From Capitulum mitella (Eukaryota > Arthropoda > Thecostraca > Pollicipedomorpha > Pollicipedidae), in the NCBI GenBank assembly GCA_030062745.1, contig CP099854.1:5282301-5346300 (forward strand): a stretch of DNA of 64,000 nucleotides, given 5' to 3'. The position numbers were made by a program, and so were the translations under genes. Under the pieces are notes generated by a model. The model did no database searches and was not told the origin of the DNA. It was given only the letters and a program-made list of their open reading frames with translations. Shown here piece after piece: positions 46,741 through 59,074 of the stretch (positions are counted from its first letter, which is position 1; each line of letters starts with the position of its first letter).

Positions 46741-47234
46741 CCGTCCTCCCCGTCCGGCGGCGGGCGGTCCCGGACTGCCCTCCGTCCGGCGGCGGAGCGG
46801 ACCAGATCGTTATTGCCGCGCCGTGACGTCCCGACGTCTGCTGACGGCCGGACCGGCCCGTCGGCAGCGGCGGCCGACCGGCCGGGGTTACTGGGGGCGG
46901 CGGTGCGGTACTGGGGGCGGCCGGCTGGGGGCGCTGGGACCGGCTCAGCAGTCGCCACTGACCGGCAGGCGGGCTGAGCATGTGTTGACTCCGGTGCGGG
47001 TTCGGTATACTAGCCGGGATGTGGATCCTCGACCCTTCAAGCCTCGGTCTCGATAGCTCGGAATACCTCGGTATCCATGACTCATACGTTAACTGTATCC
47101 GCCCCGCCATACCATCACCGTATCTGCGTGCTTTTGCCCACCTCGGGATACATTACGCCGCCGGCCTCGCCGGCCGTGAATCAGCTGGTAGAGCTGTCCA
47201 TTACTTAGTTTGCAGACGTCCGCGACGCGGTTGA

Positions 47235-47480
47235 CTGAATCGTTGGCAACTCACCCGGCAGAGTCCTCCGTGACTCGACTGGCAGAGTCGCTCGTGACGC
47301 AGTTGGCAGAGCCGTCCATGACGCAGTTGGCAAAGTCGTTCATGACTCGGCTAGCTGATAGTCAGCCGTGACTCGACTGACAGAGCCGTCCGTGGCTCGG
47401 CTGAGTCCATTACTCGGCCGGCAGGCTCGGCCATGAGTGAGCTGGCAGAGTCGGCCGTGACTCGGCTGGCAGAGCGGCGT
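47235..47480. repeat. 24-bp tandem array in the noc intron, about 9-10 copies
   Basis: Units like GTGACTCGGCTGGCAGAGTC plus GTCC, period mostly 24 bp with some short units. A 7-bp GTCAGTG run follows at 47817-47857. Confidence 0.85.
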
Positions 47481-49112
47481 GCAGAAGGGCCGTAAATCAC
47501 GGGGCGGCCAATTTAGTGGCGTTGTATCATTAGCGCGCCGATGCTATCTGGCCGGGCGGCCGTAAATCTCGGCTGTTTGTTGTGAAGGGACGCCGCCGCC
47601 GGCCGCCGCCGCCGGCTGACGGGGCGCTGACGGCTCGGCTGACGTGATGATGGCGGGCCGGCTGGCGCGGCCGTGACGGGCGGTGCCGCGCGGCTGACGC
47701 GGCCGTCGCGACGTGATGGTGAGGTGACGGCACCGACGCGGCGAAGGCGCGCCGGCCGGAGGAAGCCGGGCGCAGAGCGGGCCACGAGCCGGGCTCGGCT
47801 GTTGACTGGTCAGTAGTCAGTGGTCATTGGTCAGTGGTCAGTGGTCAGTGGTCAGGGCCGGACTCCGGCGGGCGGCGCCAGGGCCAGAGTCGAGCTGCCG
47901 ACGGCCCGCCGCGCCTCTGTCGGCCGGACAGACGGGCCGCCCGCCGGCCGCCGCCGCTGCCGCCGGGGTCCTTCGCTCTTCGCAGTGGAAGCACAAGCGT
48001 CTCTTTAAACTGCCCACCTTTGTAGTTCATCTGTATATGTTCCGACACAAATCCCTGTTATGCACGCCCTATTTTAATTTTTTGCCCTTCTTAATGACTC
48101 GTTTCCAGTGGAATGTTGAAATCAAGTAGTCGAAATATTGGAAAAATCAGGGCTCGAGCAAGTTAGACCCAGGTTTACTAGTGTGTATCCCCCCCCCCAT
48201 ACACACACTTACTCAAAATTTTCGAGGTGGTGCCCTTGCCCGCGTGAACGGGGCAGTGCTGGTGATTCTTGATGAAAAGTATTGGCGGGGATGGGGGGGG
48301 TACACTCATGCCTCTGTTGAGAAGCTGCCATGTATTTGATGAGCCAGCGGCTGCGGGTTTTTTCTTTACAACAAAGTAATTGGGGCGGCGCTAAACCCAC
48401 ATTGAGTGCGATAACCTCAGACCAGTCGAGGATGCCACGACTGTGTCCGTGAGTGCACAGTCATATGATTCGAAAAAGATGGAAGGAGATTTCGGTTTCA
48501 GATGTCAGATTCCGCTGTACCCATGCGTGAAACCTTAATGCAGGAGAGGATGCACTTGCATCCTCTTCCTCGAAGAAATGAATATTACGCCGCTGGTGGT
48601 GCATGGAAAGAACGGACTTTAAGATGTCATTAGCATCCCATCTAAGTTGAGGAAGGTTCCTCCTTGCATTACGTAATATCACTACATGATATTAAGGCAT
48701 TTCTCCCGAGACAGTTGTCGCCTATGTCCATTAACATGGGCGTGACAATGGTTGACTTTATAAAACCACCGTAATTGAAACACCGCGGAAAATAGCAAGG
48801 CTATTGTTCAAATCCCATGAAAACTGGGTGAACCCTTCCTTCGCTCCTGAATGAGCTTCCTCACGGCATGGGTGATGATATTGCTTGTGAATGTGCACAG
48901 GGAACTGTAATTTCTCCACAAAAACTAGTAACGTAACCTAAACTGCAAAATAGGACATGACATAGCGTTCCCCTCATATACCCAAGATTCCATGCCGACT
49001 TGTAAATATCATGGTCAATGTCAGAGTAACTTCGTCCCTTGTCGAAAGCGGTCTTGGTCCTTCTGTGACCGCTGTGAGCCGTCTTGGTCTTCCCATGGCC
49101 CGCTCTAGCCCT

Positions 49113-49309
49113 CCTCTGACGGGGCTCCACCTCTGCCCAGCCTCTGACCGGGCGCCGCCTCTGCTCAGCCTCTGACCGGGCTCCACCTCTGCCCATCCTC
49201 TGACTGGGCTCCACCTCTGCCCAGCCTCTGACCGGGCTCCACCTCTGCCTAGCCTCTGACCGGGCGCCGCCTCTGCTCAGCCTCTGACTGGGCGCCGCCT
49301 CTGCCGCAG
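49113..49309 (+). repeat. Seven tandem 28-29 bp units, each resembling a complete 3' splice site
   Basis: Units: 49113-49140, 49141-49168, 49169-49196, 49197-49224, 49225-49252, 49253-49280 (28 bp each) and 49281-49309 (29 bp). Each begins CCTCTGAC (branchpoint-like CTGAC; CTGACGG in the first), carries GGGC(T/G)CC(A/G)CC, and ends CTCTGCCCAG, CTCTGCTCAG or similar. Unit 3 ends AT and unit 5 ends TAG; the last ends CCGCAG and is the acceptor of noc exon 2. The branchpoint-like A of the last unit is 22 nt from the AG. Only the acceptor ending at 49252 would extend exon 2 in frame without a stop (57 nt, 19 residues). Confidence 0.9.
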
Positions 49310-49601
49310 ATGGACGCCAAGTCGTCGCCGCTGGCCATGCTGCAGAAGACGTGCTCGCAGATCGGCGCCGACACGTCTTCGGCGAAGCCGGCGGCCGCCG
49401 AGAAGAAGCGGGAGCCGACGCCGGCCGAGAAGCCGACCTTCAAGCCGTACGAGCTGGACGCGCGCGAGGAGAAGCCGTCCGAGGAGAAGGCCGCCGAGGA
49501 GCGGCCGGCCGAGGAGGCGGCCGCCGGACGGGGCCGAAAGTCGCCCGGCCGCTCGCCCGAGAGCCGGCGCACGCCGCGGAGCGAGCCGAGCTCGTCCGCG
49601 T

Positions 49602-49646
<45 letters not shown>

Positions 49647-50395
49647 GCCCGGTCAGCCGGCCCGGCGCGGAAGTGCTGGCCGGCTGCGGCGGCGCCAAGG
49701 AGCTGGCCGGACTCGGCCTGACGAAGCCGGCCGCGCTGCCGCTGCCGCTGCCGCTGCCGCCGTACCTGTCGGCCGGCGACGCCGTGTCGGCGGCGCTGCG
49801 GCCGACGCTGCCCGGCCTGCCGGGCCTGTATTCGCAGTCGGCGCTGTCGACCGCCTCCTACCTGGGCCTGGCGCCGCACCGGGCCGGCGAGAAGTGCGCC
49901 AGCCCGTATTGCCCGTGCGGCTACGGCGCGGCGCACGGCTACGGCGCGCCGTGCCCGGCCGGCTGCGCGCAGTGCGAGCATGCCAAGGCGGCGGGCGGCG
50001 CGCTGGCGGCGCCCTACCTCGGCCTGGCGCCGCCGCTGGCGCCGCCCGCCAGTCTGGCGCTCGGCCTGGCGCCGCAGCCGAGCGTCTGCAGCTGGATGGC
50101 CGACGGCCGCTACTGCGGCAAACGGTTCGCCAGTACCGACGAGCTGATGCAGCACCTGCGCGCGCACACGAGCCTGGCGCCCGCCGAGGCAGCGCTGTCG
50201 GCCGCGCTGCACCCGGCCTACTCGGCAGCCTCGCTGCTGGCCGGGCACCGGGCGCCGTTCGCGCCGGCTCCGCTCTCGCCGCTCTCGGCCGCGCGCTACC
50301 ACCCGTACTCGAAGCCGGCCGCGCACGGCTCGCTGGCGGCCGCCTACTACTCGCCGTACGCCGGCCTGTACGCTCGGCCGCCGACGCTGCCCTGA
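49310..50395 (+). CDS. noc: noc/elB-like NET zinc-finger repressor, coding exon 2 (most of protein)
   Basis: Encodes residues 33-393. In order: MDAKSSPLAMLQKTCSQIG at the start (the family Sp-type motif SPLAML at 38-43, normally SPLALLAQTC); an FKPY Groucho-binding-type motif at about 76-79; a charged, Glu/Lys-rich stretch; a (Ser-Gly)7 run at about 130-143; a Cys-rich box C-ASPY-C-P-C near 228-235 (the buttonhead-box-like element); one atypical finger C292-x8-C301-x12-H314-x3-H318 (CSWMADGRYCGKRF...) typical of NET proteins; and a C-terminus rich in Ala, Tyr and Pro (YYSPYAGLY). Stop TGA is at 50393-50395. The ATG at 49310 is an internal Met directly after the splice acceptor ...CCGCAG, not the translation start. 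Third codon positions are almost all G or C. The protein is short for the family. Role by homology: nuclear transcriptional repressor with Groucho. Very confident of family, less so of paralogue. Confidence 0.92.
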
Positions 50396-50895
50396 GGGCC
50401 GAGCCGTGACGTGACGTGACGCGTCACGGCGGCGTCGGCGCCGCCCGTCGGCCGCCGGCCCGAGCAAGTCTGTGATGCCGTGCACACAAGTGGGCGCGTT
50501 TCGCGGTGATGCGTGCGTTTTTATTGTGATATATCTCCGGACGTGTATGACCTGCTGGCGCTCGTCGCGCCGCCGCCGCGGGCGCGCGTCCCCAGCACAA
50601 ACGGACGGACGGCGAGCGGGCGCCGCCCGCCTTATCATGACTGCTCCCCGCTGCAGCCGCGGCCGCGCCCGGCGCCGTCTGCCGAGCCGCGCTCTGGATC
50701 GGAGCCGCGGGCTTCCGGCGGCTGGGGTCCGGGACGCGCCCGGCGGGCCCGTCCCGGCGGAAATCCGGCCGCTCTGCCGCCGTCCGGGCACGTGTTGGTC
50801 CGTTGCGGCTGCTGTTCTGGCGGTGGCGGCCCCGCAGCATTTCTGTAAATATCACCCGGTCGGTAACGGCCAATAAACAGTCTCGTCATCGCTGC
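50396..50895 (+). other. noc 3' untranslated region and poly(A) signal
   Basis: GC-rich sequence follows the TGA. A canonical AATAAA lies at 50872-50877 in the context GGCCAATAAACAGTC, about 480 nt after the stop; cleavage would be expected 10-30 nt further on. No other gene starts between. The end position is an estimate. Confidence 0.6.
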
Positions 50896-51129
50896 GACCT
50901 GTCACTGACGGACGACGGAACGGCCGCCGGCTGGCGGCTCCTCCGTCCGGCCGCCAGCGCCGTGACGGGAGGGCGAGGAGCACACCAATCGGCGCTGTAA
51001 TTTACAGCGGCCTGTCGCGGAGACGGCGCGAGACTTCACGCCGAATGACGGCTGATCGAGACGCGTCGTTTGACGGCGCGGCCATCGGGCCGTGCCGTGC
51101 GGCTCTCCGCCGGAGTCGGGTCTGAGGGG

Positions 51130-51780
51130 GACCTGGGCTCGGTCTGCCGTCAGGACAGAGACCGGCTGTGGGGACAGAGTCCCGGACCATACAGGGATAG
51201 GGACAGATCCCGGACCGCACAGCGGCAGGGACAGGTACCGCACAGGGGCAAGACAGACTCTCGGCCATACAGCCACAGAGACAGGTACCGAGCAGGGACA
51301 GGAACAGATTTCCGGACCGTACATGCACAGGGGGCAGATACAACACAGGGGCAGGGAGCAGGCACCGTGCAGGGACAGGGACAGATTCCCTGGCCGTACT
51401 TGGACAGGGGTCAGATACAATATAGGGCCAGGGAACAGGTACCGTACAGGGGCAGGGACAGATTCCCGGACAGTACATGGACAGGGGACAGGTACAACAC
51501 AGGGCCGGGGAACAGGTACCGTACAGGGGCAGGGACAGATTCCCGGACAGTACATGGACAGGGGACAGGTACAACACAGGGCCGGGGAACAGGTGCCGTA
51601 CAGGGGCAGGGACAGATTTCCGGACCGTGCATGCACAGGGGACAGATACAACACAGGGCCAGGGAACAGGTGCCGTACAGGGGCAGGGACAGATTCGCGG
51701 GCCGTGGAGGGCAGGGACAGAGCTCCGGACCGCGGAGGGCAGAGACAGAGCCCCGGACCCTGCGGGGCCGGCGGAAATTC
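51130..51780. repeat. Diverged minisatellite of about 77 bp downstream of noc
   Basis: Built from ACAGGGGCAGGGACAGATTC, CCGGAC.GTACATGGACAGGG and ACAGGTACAACACAGGGCC.GGGAACAGGT. The central copies (51.43-51.67 kb) are near-identical, while both ends are degenerate GGGACAG-type sequence. Confidence 0.9.
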
Positions 51781-52065
51781 TGGCAGGCCGTCGCCAGAAG
51801 GCGCAACAGGCTCGGAAGCGGCCGGTGATGTGAAGATTGCGGAGACTTCAGAGAAGAGGTCTGACCACTGCAGCCCGGCTGAACTCCACAACACACTGGG
51901 CGATATCTCTGATGGTTTTACCGGGCGGTGTGCTGGCTGGGGCGAGGGCAGCACAGCAGTGCAGCCGACACATAGTCTCAAAGGGGAGTTCAGAAGCTGA
52001 ACAACATCGAGAGAACGCGGCAGGTTTTCCCGCTGCCGTTCAACGTAAGCCGAGAACAACTTGCC

Positions 52066-53012
52066 GGCGGAGGGGGCCGGCTGATCCATCTGTGGAGGGG
52101 ACCGGCTGATCCCTCTGTGGAGGGGACCGGCTGATCCCTCTGTGGAGAGGACCGGCTGACCCCTCTGTGGAGAGGACCGGTTGACCTCTCTGTGGGGAGG
52201 ACCGGTTGACCCCTCTGTGGGGAGGACCGGTTGACCTCTCTGTGGGGAGGACCGGCTGACCCCTCTGTGGAGAGGACCGGTTGACCTCTCTGTGGGGAGG
52301 ACCGGTTGACCCCTCTGTGGGGAGGACCGGTTGGCCTCTCTGTGGAGAGGACCGGTTGACCTCTCTGTGGGGAGGACCGGTTGACCCCTCTGTGGGGAGG
52401 ACCGGTTGACCTCTCTGTGGGGAGGACCGGTTGACCTCTCTGTGGGGAGGACCGGTTGACCCCTCTGTGGGGAGGACCGGCTGACCCCTCTGTGGAGAGG
52501 ACCGGCTGACCCCTCTGTGGAGAGGACCGGTTGACCTCTCTGTGGAGAGGACCGGGTGACCTCTCTGTGGGGAGGACCGGCTGACCCCTCTGTGGGGAGG
52601 ACCGGTTGACCTCTCTGTGGGGAGGACCGGTTGACCCCTCTGTGGGGAGGACCGGTTGACCTCTCTGTGGGGAGGACCGGGTGACCTCTCTGTGGGGAGG
52701 ACCGGTTGACCCCTCTGTGGGGAGGACCGGTTGACCCCTCTGTGGGGAGGACCGGTTGACCTCTCTGTGGGGAGGACCGGTTGACCCCTCTGTGGGGAGG
52801 ACCGGTTGACCTCTCTGTGGGGAGGACCGGTTGACCCCTCTGTGGGGAGGACCGGTTGACCTCTCTGTGGGGAGGACCGGTTGACCTCTCTGTGGGGAGG
52901 ACCGGTTGGCCTCTCTGTGGAGAGGACCGGTTCACCTCTCTGTGGGGAGGACCGGTTGACCTCTCTGTGGGGAGGACCGGTTGACCTCTCTGTGGGGAAG
53001 ACCGATTGACCT
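52066..53012. repeat. 25-bp minisatellite, about 38 copies
   Basis: The unit is GGACCGGTTGACCTCTCTGT plus GGGGA, with T/C variation at GAC(C/T)(C/T)C and GGGGA/GGAGA. Three units equal 75 bp, so the minus strand reads a 25-residue periodic peptide over 677 codons; this is a by-product of the repeat. Confidence 0.97.
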
Positions 53013-56000
53013 CTCTGATTTTCTCCGAGCTGCGCCGCAGGGCAGCCTCCGGTGTGCTGTAGGACGGAGTCCTGACCGGGATCAGGTGACGTCTTCAGAG
53101 ACCAGACACCTAATTCCTTACCTGGACTAAATGGGATTTTCAAACGAGATGCCAAAGACGACGCCAAGAGGTGGCTAAGTGCTTTTGTGTTCTCTTTCAT
53201 AGATGTATTCAAAACTATTTTGGCTCCTTAATGCTAGTAGGCTGGCTCCGTAAATGAGTTGCCTACGTAGACTGAAGTAGCTGAAAAAACCCAGCGATGG
53301 TTAACGTTGTTTGGTTTTCGTAATGTCTGCCATTTGGCATGTTAATTTAGTTGATGTTCACATTTATCTGCGGCCCAAAAGTTGTGAAGCCATGTATCGG
53401 ATCGCCGAAGCGGACAGCAGAAATGTTTATCGGTTTGGCGCTGATTTCCCCTTTCGGTGCGGTGTTTTTAAAACTATCCATGCTGTTTTTACCTAAGCGC
53501 CATATACCAAATGAATATAACGGGAACGCAGCAGGTTTGCGGTCTGTGGCAACATTTACGGAACTGGCCACTCGGCATTGCGGAACGGCAGGTCCGTCAT
53601 GCCTCCGACAGTGCCGGCTGGTTTCGCGCAATTACTCCCTGTCACGTTTGTAAAGGCCGCGTGCACGACCTGGTTCCAGGTGGCGCGGCTGGACGGCACC
53701 GAATATTCATCAGAGATTCTGAGCGTGGCTGATGGTTTTCTGAGCCGCAGACGGCGAGGGTCAATAGGACTGAGCGATGGCACACGGCCGTCAGAATTGA
53801 TGGCCCGTCACTGGCGCCGGTAGGCCGACGAATCTGCGGCTGTTTTCTCTGCGATGTGAATGATGATCCATTTACTTTACCATGATGACCGTCGAAAACT
53901 GGTCGACGGGAGATTGATTTGCCTGAAAATAGTGCTGTCGTTTTTAACATTTCTAGATGGTGTCTGAGTGATATGGCGATTTCAACGTGACCTTCAAAAT
54001 ATTCGTAAACGAATGTGGAGCGATAAGTCATTTTCTTATCACAAGCCTTTAATGATTCAACATGAAATTGACTCATGCAGAGGGAGTGGCTTGTCCAGTT
54101 TCCGGCCCAGGAGGGGGAAAAATTGCAATTTAGGACCCCAACCAACCCCAGATTAGGGAAACCTCTCAGATTTTGTCCACTTTGTTTTCGCTAAAGCAAA
54201 ATGTGATCAGGCTCTTACCTCTCCTTAAAATTTACAAACACAGTAATAAGTGAAACAGTTTGCCTTTTCTTATTTCCCGCGGTTTTACCCATACGCCTGC
54301 GCACGGAAAAATAATTGAACGGCAGCATGCTTCCGAGGCATGCGAGCAAGCCGTGTTCGACTTCACTGATTGGGATTCGATAGCGCATTCACGCTGGTTA
54401 TCATTAATTTTGCACGACTTTTGACTACTGCCCTTTCCTGTCTTTCATTGGCCAGCTGGCCCTTTGACACGTCACCCTGAACTGACATCAGTAAGAGATC
54501 AGTAAGATAAAGCAAACGGTGGGGAGTCGGCCTCCCAGTTCGCTCCCGTGCCTGTCCGATTAGAGCTACCCCTTGAAAGGCATTCCTATTTCTTGCTCGT
54601 CGGAGGATTGGTAGCAGAAATTTCGGTTTTCAACCCAGGTATTATTTCACTCCGATCTGGTCTGAGGTGACAGTTGATCTCTGAACAGAACTGCAATAGG
54701 GGAGCGAGAGCGTTACAATATCTTCGCACGTTGTCAAACTAAAGCCACTAAAATCCGCAGTGGGGCGCGTGACAAACGCGGCGTCCCTTTTTCTCCCTTT
54801 GAGTTATCGTTGTCGTCCGCTTATTGTGAGACTTTCCACCATGCAGCAGTAGATTGGACGCTGTTCAGCACTCCACGAGCGGTGCTTGCAACCTGTTTGC
54901 CTCGCTACCACGCGCCCATGACGTTACATGACTGTCTCAGCGCGCCTGACCATCCCAGGGCCCCCGAGTCCAGGCTTCTGACATGCTACAATGCCTACGG
55001 ACCATGCATTTGCGCCATATGAGAAGCCGAAATGCGGCACGCTTGCAGAAACATGCCTGGAAAATTTCGCACACATTGGACTGACTTCAGGGATCCAGCG
55101 GCTGGTCAGCCGTCTGCGGGGTGGACCTCCCGCACTGAGAGCATTACTCGCGTCAAACCCCCGATGTAAGGCACTTCGTCAGCGTCAGTGAATAGGTATT
55201 CTGTCAGTACGTGTGTGTGTCGACACCTTCTCAGCATGACACAACACTGTCAGCGCAGAGGCTCGGGATTTCCTCCGTCTTCCCATATAAACACGCATTC
55301 CTTACTGTGGATCATTTTGTGGGACTTCCGCGAATGCAGTTGCTATGATACTATGCAACGCTACAAACACAGATTTTTCGTCATTTCAGTACACTGCCTT
55401 CCTCGGTGAATTAAAATGCCGTTTTTTTCATTTTTATAAACGTGATCTGAATGATTTGCTTGGACGATGTTTGAGATCAGACACGGTGTTGAGCAGAGAT
55501 CGTAGCACGGCATCTGAACCCCTCCCATTTAACTTGCCATCAAGTTTATAAAACGACCATGCGGTAGTCAGCATGACCCTGTACTGGCCAGCTGCTAGCT
55601 GAACCGAGGGCCAAATGTCGAGTGCCTGGGCGAATGGAATTCGACTTGGTCACTACGCGGCAACCAGCCCTCTAACGCCACCGAAGACGATTCGACTCCT
55701 CTGGCGAAGTCATTGCAGTTAAATGCCAAAATACTTATTTTGTTACAACGCCAAAGTAACTTGACTCGCGTAAATTCCAGAAACACCGAACAGTTGATAA
55801 GCTGTTGGGTAAAACGGCAATATAAACATCTTGCAACGCTTGCTCGATTACCCTTCCCACCTCGCATATATCAGTGTCAGGAATTCTGGGGATTCGATTG
55901 GGCCCCGGGCCGAGAAATGTGTTGGCTGAAACTTCCCCAGTGACCCGTCACCGTGTGGCAGGCGTCAACGTCCTGAATAGTTTTGCTGGGTGACGTCGTC

Positions 56001-57023
56001 GTACTGTCCAGGGCGTTTTTGTCGGACATACTCCTGCTGGGTGTAAGCCCGGCGCCCTCTCCCTCCCCCCGTGCATCGTCATTCAGAACGTTTCCGTTAA
56101 ATTCATGCCACGCTGTTCACCGAACCATTCATCGACGTTCGGCAGGGGAGAACTTTCGGAGGGCGTGGCGACCTCCTGTTGATTTCCCGTTGTCCCGGTA
56201 TCTCCCGCTGATGGGCGTCCCCCCCCCCCTAATCCCACCATCCCATCGCCCCGGATGACGGCGTTCCTCGTGACCGACGGTCGTGCCGTACACCGCACTG
56301 TTGGCCGTCTGCGCCCCGCAGACTGACAGCCGACAGCCGGTGGTGCGCCGTTTTCGTAGCCGGTCCCGAGTTACCGCGGCCTGCGGCGGTAAATTCTGCC
56401 ACCGACCGGCTGCCCCGGCCGTACACTGACCGGCAGCGGAAACCTATGCCGAACGACCGGAGGCAGAAACCTGCAGCCGTACACCGAGCGGGGGCAGAAA
56501 CCTGCGGCCGTACACTGACGGCGGCAGAGTGGACGACTCACCTACAGCGGGAGACGGACTTCCGGCGTTCAGAAACGCTGGACAGCTGACCCGAGGTCTG
56601 CGGTACAAACTTCACTGTCGGACGGCAAAAACTGAGCTAATCATTTTATTAACGCAATGTTATCATGTTTTTATTCACTTTACCATGGCGTCGTATTATT
56701 ATATATAAAAGCAAAAGTGAATGCGGATCAACTAATCACACGGAGCAGGACGTTGGCAAAAATGACGTCGTCCCAGATCGGACGGCAGCGTGCGCGTTGT
56801 TCCAGCGTCACGGTAGAAAGACGAGTCATTATTGTAGATCGTGCAATGCAACGGCGGAAACGAGACTGGCCGCGGCGGGCGGGCAACACCTCGTGACGCC
56901 TTCCCACAACAGAGTCCCTGCACGCCTCGTGACTCCCTCCCGTATCGGAGTCCCTGCACACCATTTGGAATGAAGTGACGCTGACCCCGCACCAGGCCGG
57001 GACGCACCAGTCCCGGGCGGAAC
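53013..57023. other. Spacer
   Basis: No gene recognised. A C10-12 run lies at about 56220; a CpG-dense block covers 56.25-56.6 kb. Small open frames match nothing known. Confidence 0.45.
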
Positions 57024-57265
57024 ACCGACCGGGCAACCTCGGGGACGGTACTGTCTGCTGGGTCCCGTCCCTGACCGGGTAGCCTTGGGGACGGTACTGG
57101 CCGCTGGATTCCATTCCTGACAGGGTATCTTCAGGGACGGTACTGGCTACAGGGTCCCACCCCTGACCGGGTGACCTCAGGGACGGTACTGTCTGCTGGG
57201 TCCCTCCCCTGACCGGGTGACCTCGGGACCGTTACTGTCTGCCGGGCTGCCAGGGTCCCCGTCCT
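57024..57265. repeat. 46-bp tandem repeat, about five copies
   Basis: GGGTGACCTCAGGGACGGTA, then CTGTCTGCTGGGTCCC, then TCCCCTGACC; period 46 in the central copies. Confidence 0.85.
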
Positions 57266-59074
57266 GACAGACGTTAGTGCTGGGAGCTAGCGTCTGCCGC
57301 AGGTGATCGCTACCGCCCCTCAGAGGCCTGCGGCAGGGACGGTCATTTCAGCCGTGCAACAGGCGGCCGTCTGCTGAGTTCCTGTCGCCGCCCGGCACAG
57401 CAGAATGCAGTCAGCTGATGTCTCCGTCACGTCACACAACCCCGCTTCCCGACCTGGCGCCCACCTGCACCAGTTTCTGCCCCTGTTCCTGGTCCGGTTC
57501 CCGACCCTGTACCTGACCCGGTTTCTGCCCCCGCTCGTGGCCCGGTTTCGGCCCCGCTCCGCCGCCGCCCCGCCTGCCCGCCCGACACCGGCCCCGCCGG
57601 CCCCGCCCAGCCCGGCCCGGACGGCCGTCGGCCGCGATTTAGGAGGCGGCCGCCGACTAATGCAGACGGCTAATGGCGCGCCCGGCGGCGCCCTAACTCT
57701 GCGGCGTAAATGGCGCGGCCGATTTATGCGGCAATTACGGCGCAGTTTTCTTGCGGAGGCGACGAATGAGACGTCGGTGCCGAGCGCGGGCCGGCGGGGA
57801 CGGGCCGCGGCCGCGGCCGTGGCGGGCCAGGCTGGCGAATGTCACCGTCCGTGTCAGACTGCCGTGTCAGTGCGTCAGTGCCTGTGTAGGCCCGCCCTGT
57901 CAGAGTGTGTCGTCCTCTGTGTCAGCCCTCCCTGTCAGTGTGTCACCACCTGTCACCATCACCACCACCACCATCTTGTCAGAGTGTGCCACCCTCTGTG
58001 TCAGTCCTCCCTGTCAGGAGTGTGTCGCAAGGCTGGAAAAATGATTCCATTACCTGTTCCGGGGTGTTGAATTTTCAGAGGGACGAAAAGCAAAAAAGGA
58101 CAAAATCACAGCACCAAAGTACAAACGTATTCCTACTAGCATGTCTGCAATATCTTAAAAAACGCACATAGATACCTACGCATTTATTATCGGTCTGAAA
58201 TTATTATGTCCTCCGTCGTTTTGTGTAGCTCCTCACTTCCTGGTTTTCTCTTCTTAAGACATCATGTGAATTTGAAGTGGTTATCTGAAATCCCAATGAG
58301 GCCCGGCAACATTTGGGAGTATATAATTTTCTGCTCTTGGGAAGAACAAATACCAGTTTTTTCGCCGTGCCAGCATTAGCAGTCACCATTGTATGTCAGG
58401 CCGGTTGTTGGTGTGCTTCTGTTTTCAGTTTCCCTCCAGTTTATTCCCTTGTTAGTCCTTGCAGACAGCTGTATTGATACCCGAAACCAAACAACATGTA
58501 AAAGGGTGGATGAAATACTAAGGCTTAAAAATATGCTTGGCAAAACGCGTTTAACTAGTCTATCGGTTAATGTAAATCAGAACACTTCAGTGGCTGTATC
58601 AGCATATTGTCAACATTTATGTCATTCCGTTGACTTTGTCGTAATGTATAGCTGTATTCCCCGGGTCTGCATGTCTCTCACCCTGTCTCCTTCGCAGTAT
58701 GTCAGTACCCTGTCAGTATCTGTTCTCATCCCCTCTTAACTTCAGTGTCAGTCCTATGCTGGAGGGAACTGGTACCCCGAAAGAGACCTGATGTCATAAT
58801 TACCTTCAGCTCTCTTGGCATTGGTGCTGGCATCAGCTCTCTTGCCAAAATGTGTGTCAAAACTCAATACTTGTGCATGCCAGTCTCCACGTCACAGTGT
58901 ACCAGTACACAGCATTCTGTCGGCGTGTCAGTTATTTCTCATTATGTTGCCAGTACATCTGTCAGCAGTATGTTGCTGTCTCCCAGAGTTGGTGCCAACA
59001 GCGTACTTAGCTGTGTGTCGGTACTACGAGCGTTTCTCTGATGTGGCCCGTATGTTGGTACCTTGTCAATGTGT
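57266..59074. other. GC island and spacer
   Basis: 57.35-57.83 kb is CpG-dense; 57.84-58.02 kb is rich in GTGTCAG(T/C)-like motifs related in style to the array at 59.1 kb. No gene recognised. Confidence 0.45.

Larger units (their letters stand above)
44873..49309 (+). other. noc intron 1 (4437 bp, GT-AG, phase 0)
   Basis: The intron begins GTGAGC and ends CTCTGCCGCAG. It sits just before the DAK-SPLA motif, where I recall vertebrate ZNF703/ZNF503 also being split, so the position looks ancestral (memory, not checked). It contains AT-rich DNA (44.9-46.3 kb), a GC-rich island (46.35-46.98 kb) with a duplicated 37-bp palindrome-bearing unit, a 24-bp tandem array (47.24-47.48 kb), a second GC island (47.5-48.0 kb), a GTCAGTG-type run (47.82-47.86 kb), and the tandem splice-acceptor array at its 3' end. 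An unremarkable 153-codon open frame (45678-46139, +) lies inside; I do not recognise it and treat it as chance. Confidence 0.75.

Noticed and set aside
49277-50791. 504-codon minus-strand frame and the 352-codon second + frame over noc exon 2
   Set aside because: Arg/Gly/Ala-rich shadows of the highly GC-biased noc exon, without motifs.
50902-52935. 677-codon minus-strand open frame with a 25-residue periodic peptide
   Set aside because: It lies on the 25-bp and 77-bp arrays and stays open only because of the repeat units; neighbouring frames are equally open and there is no domain.
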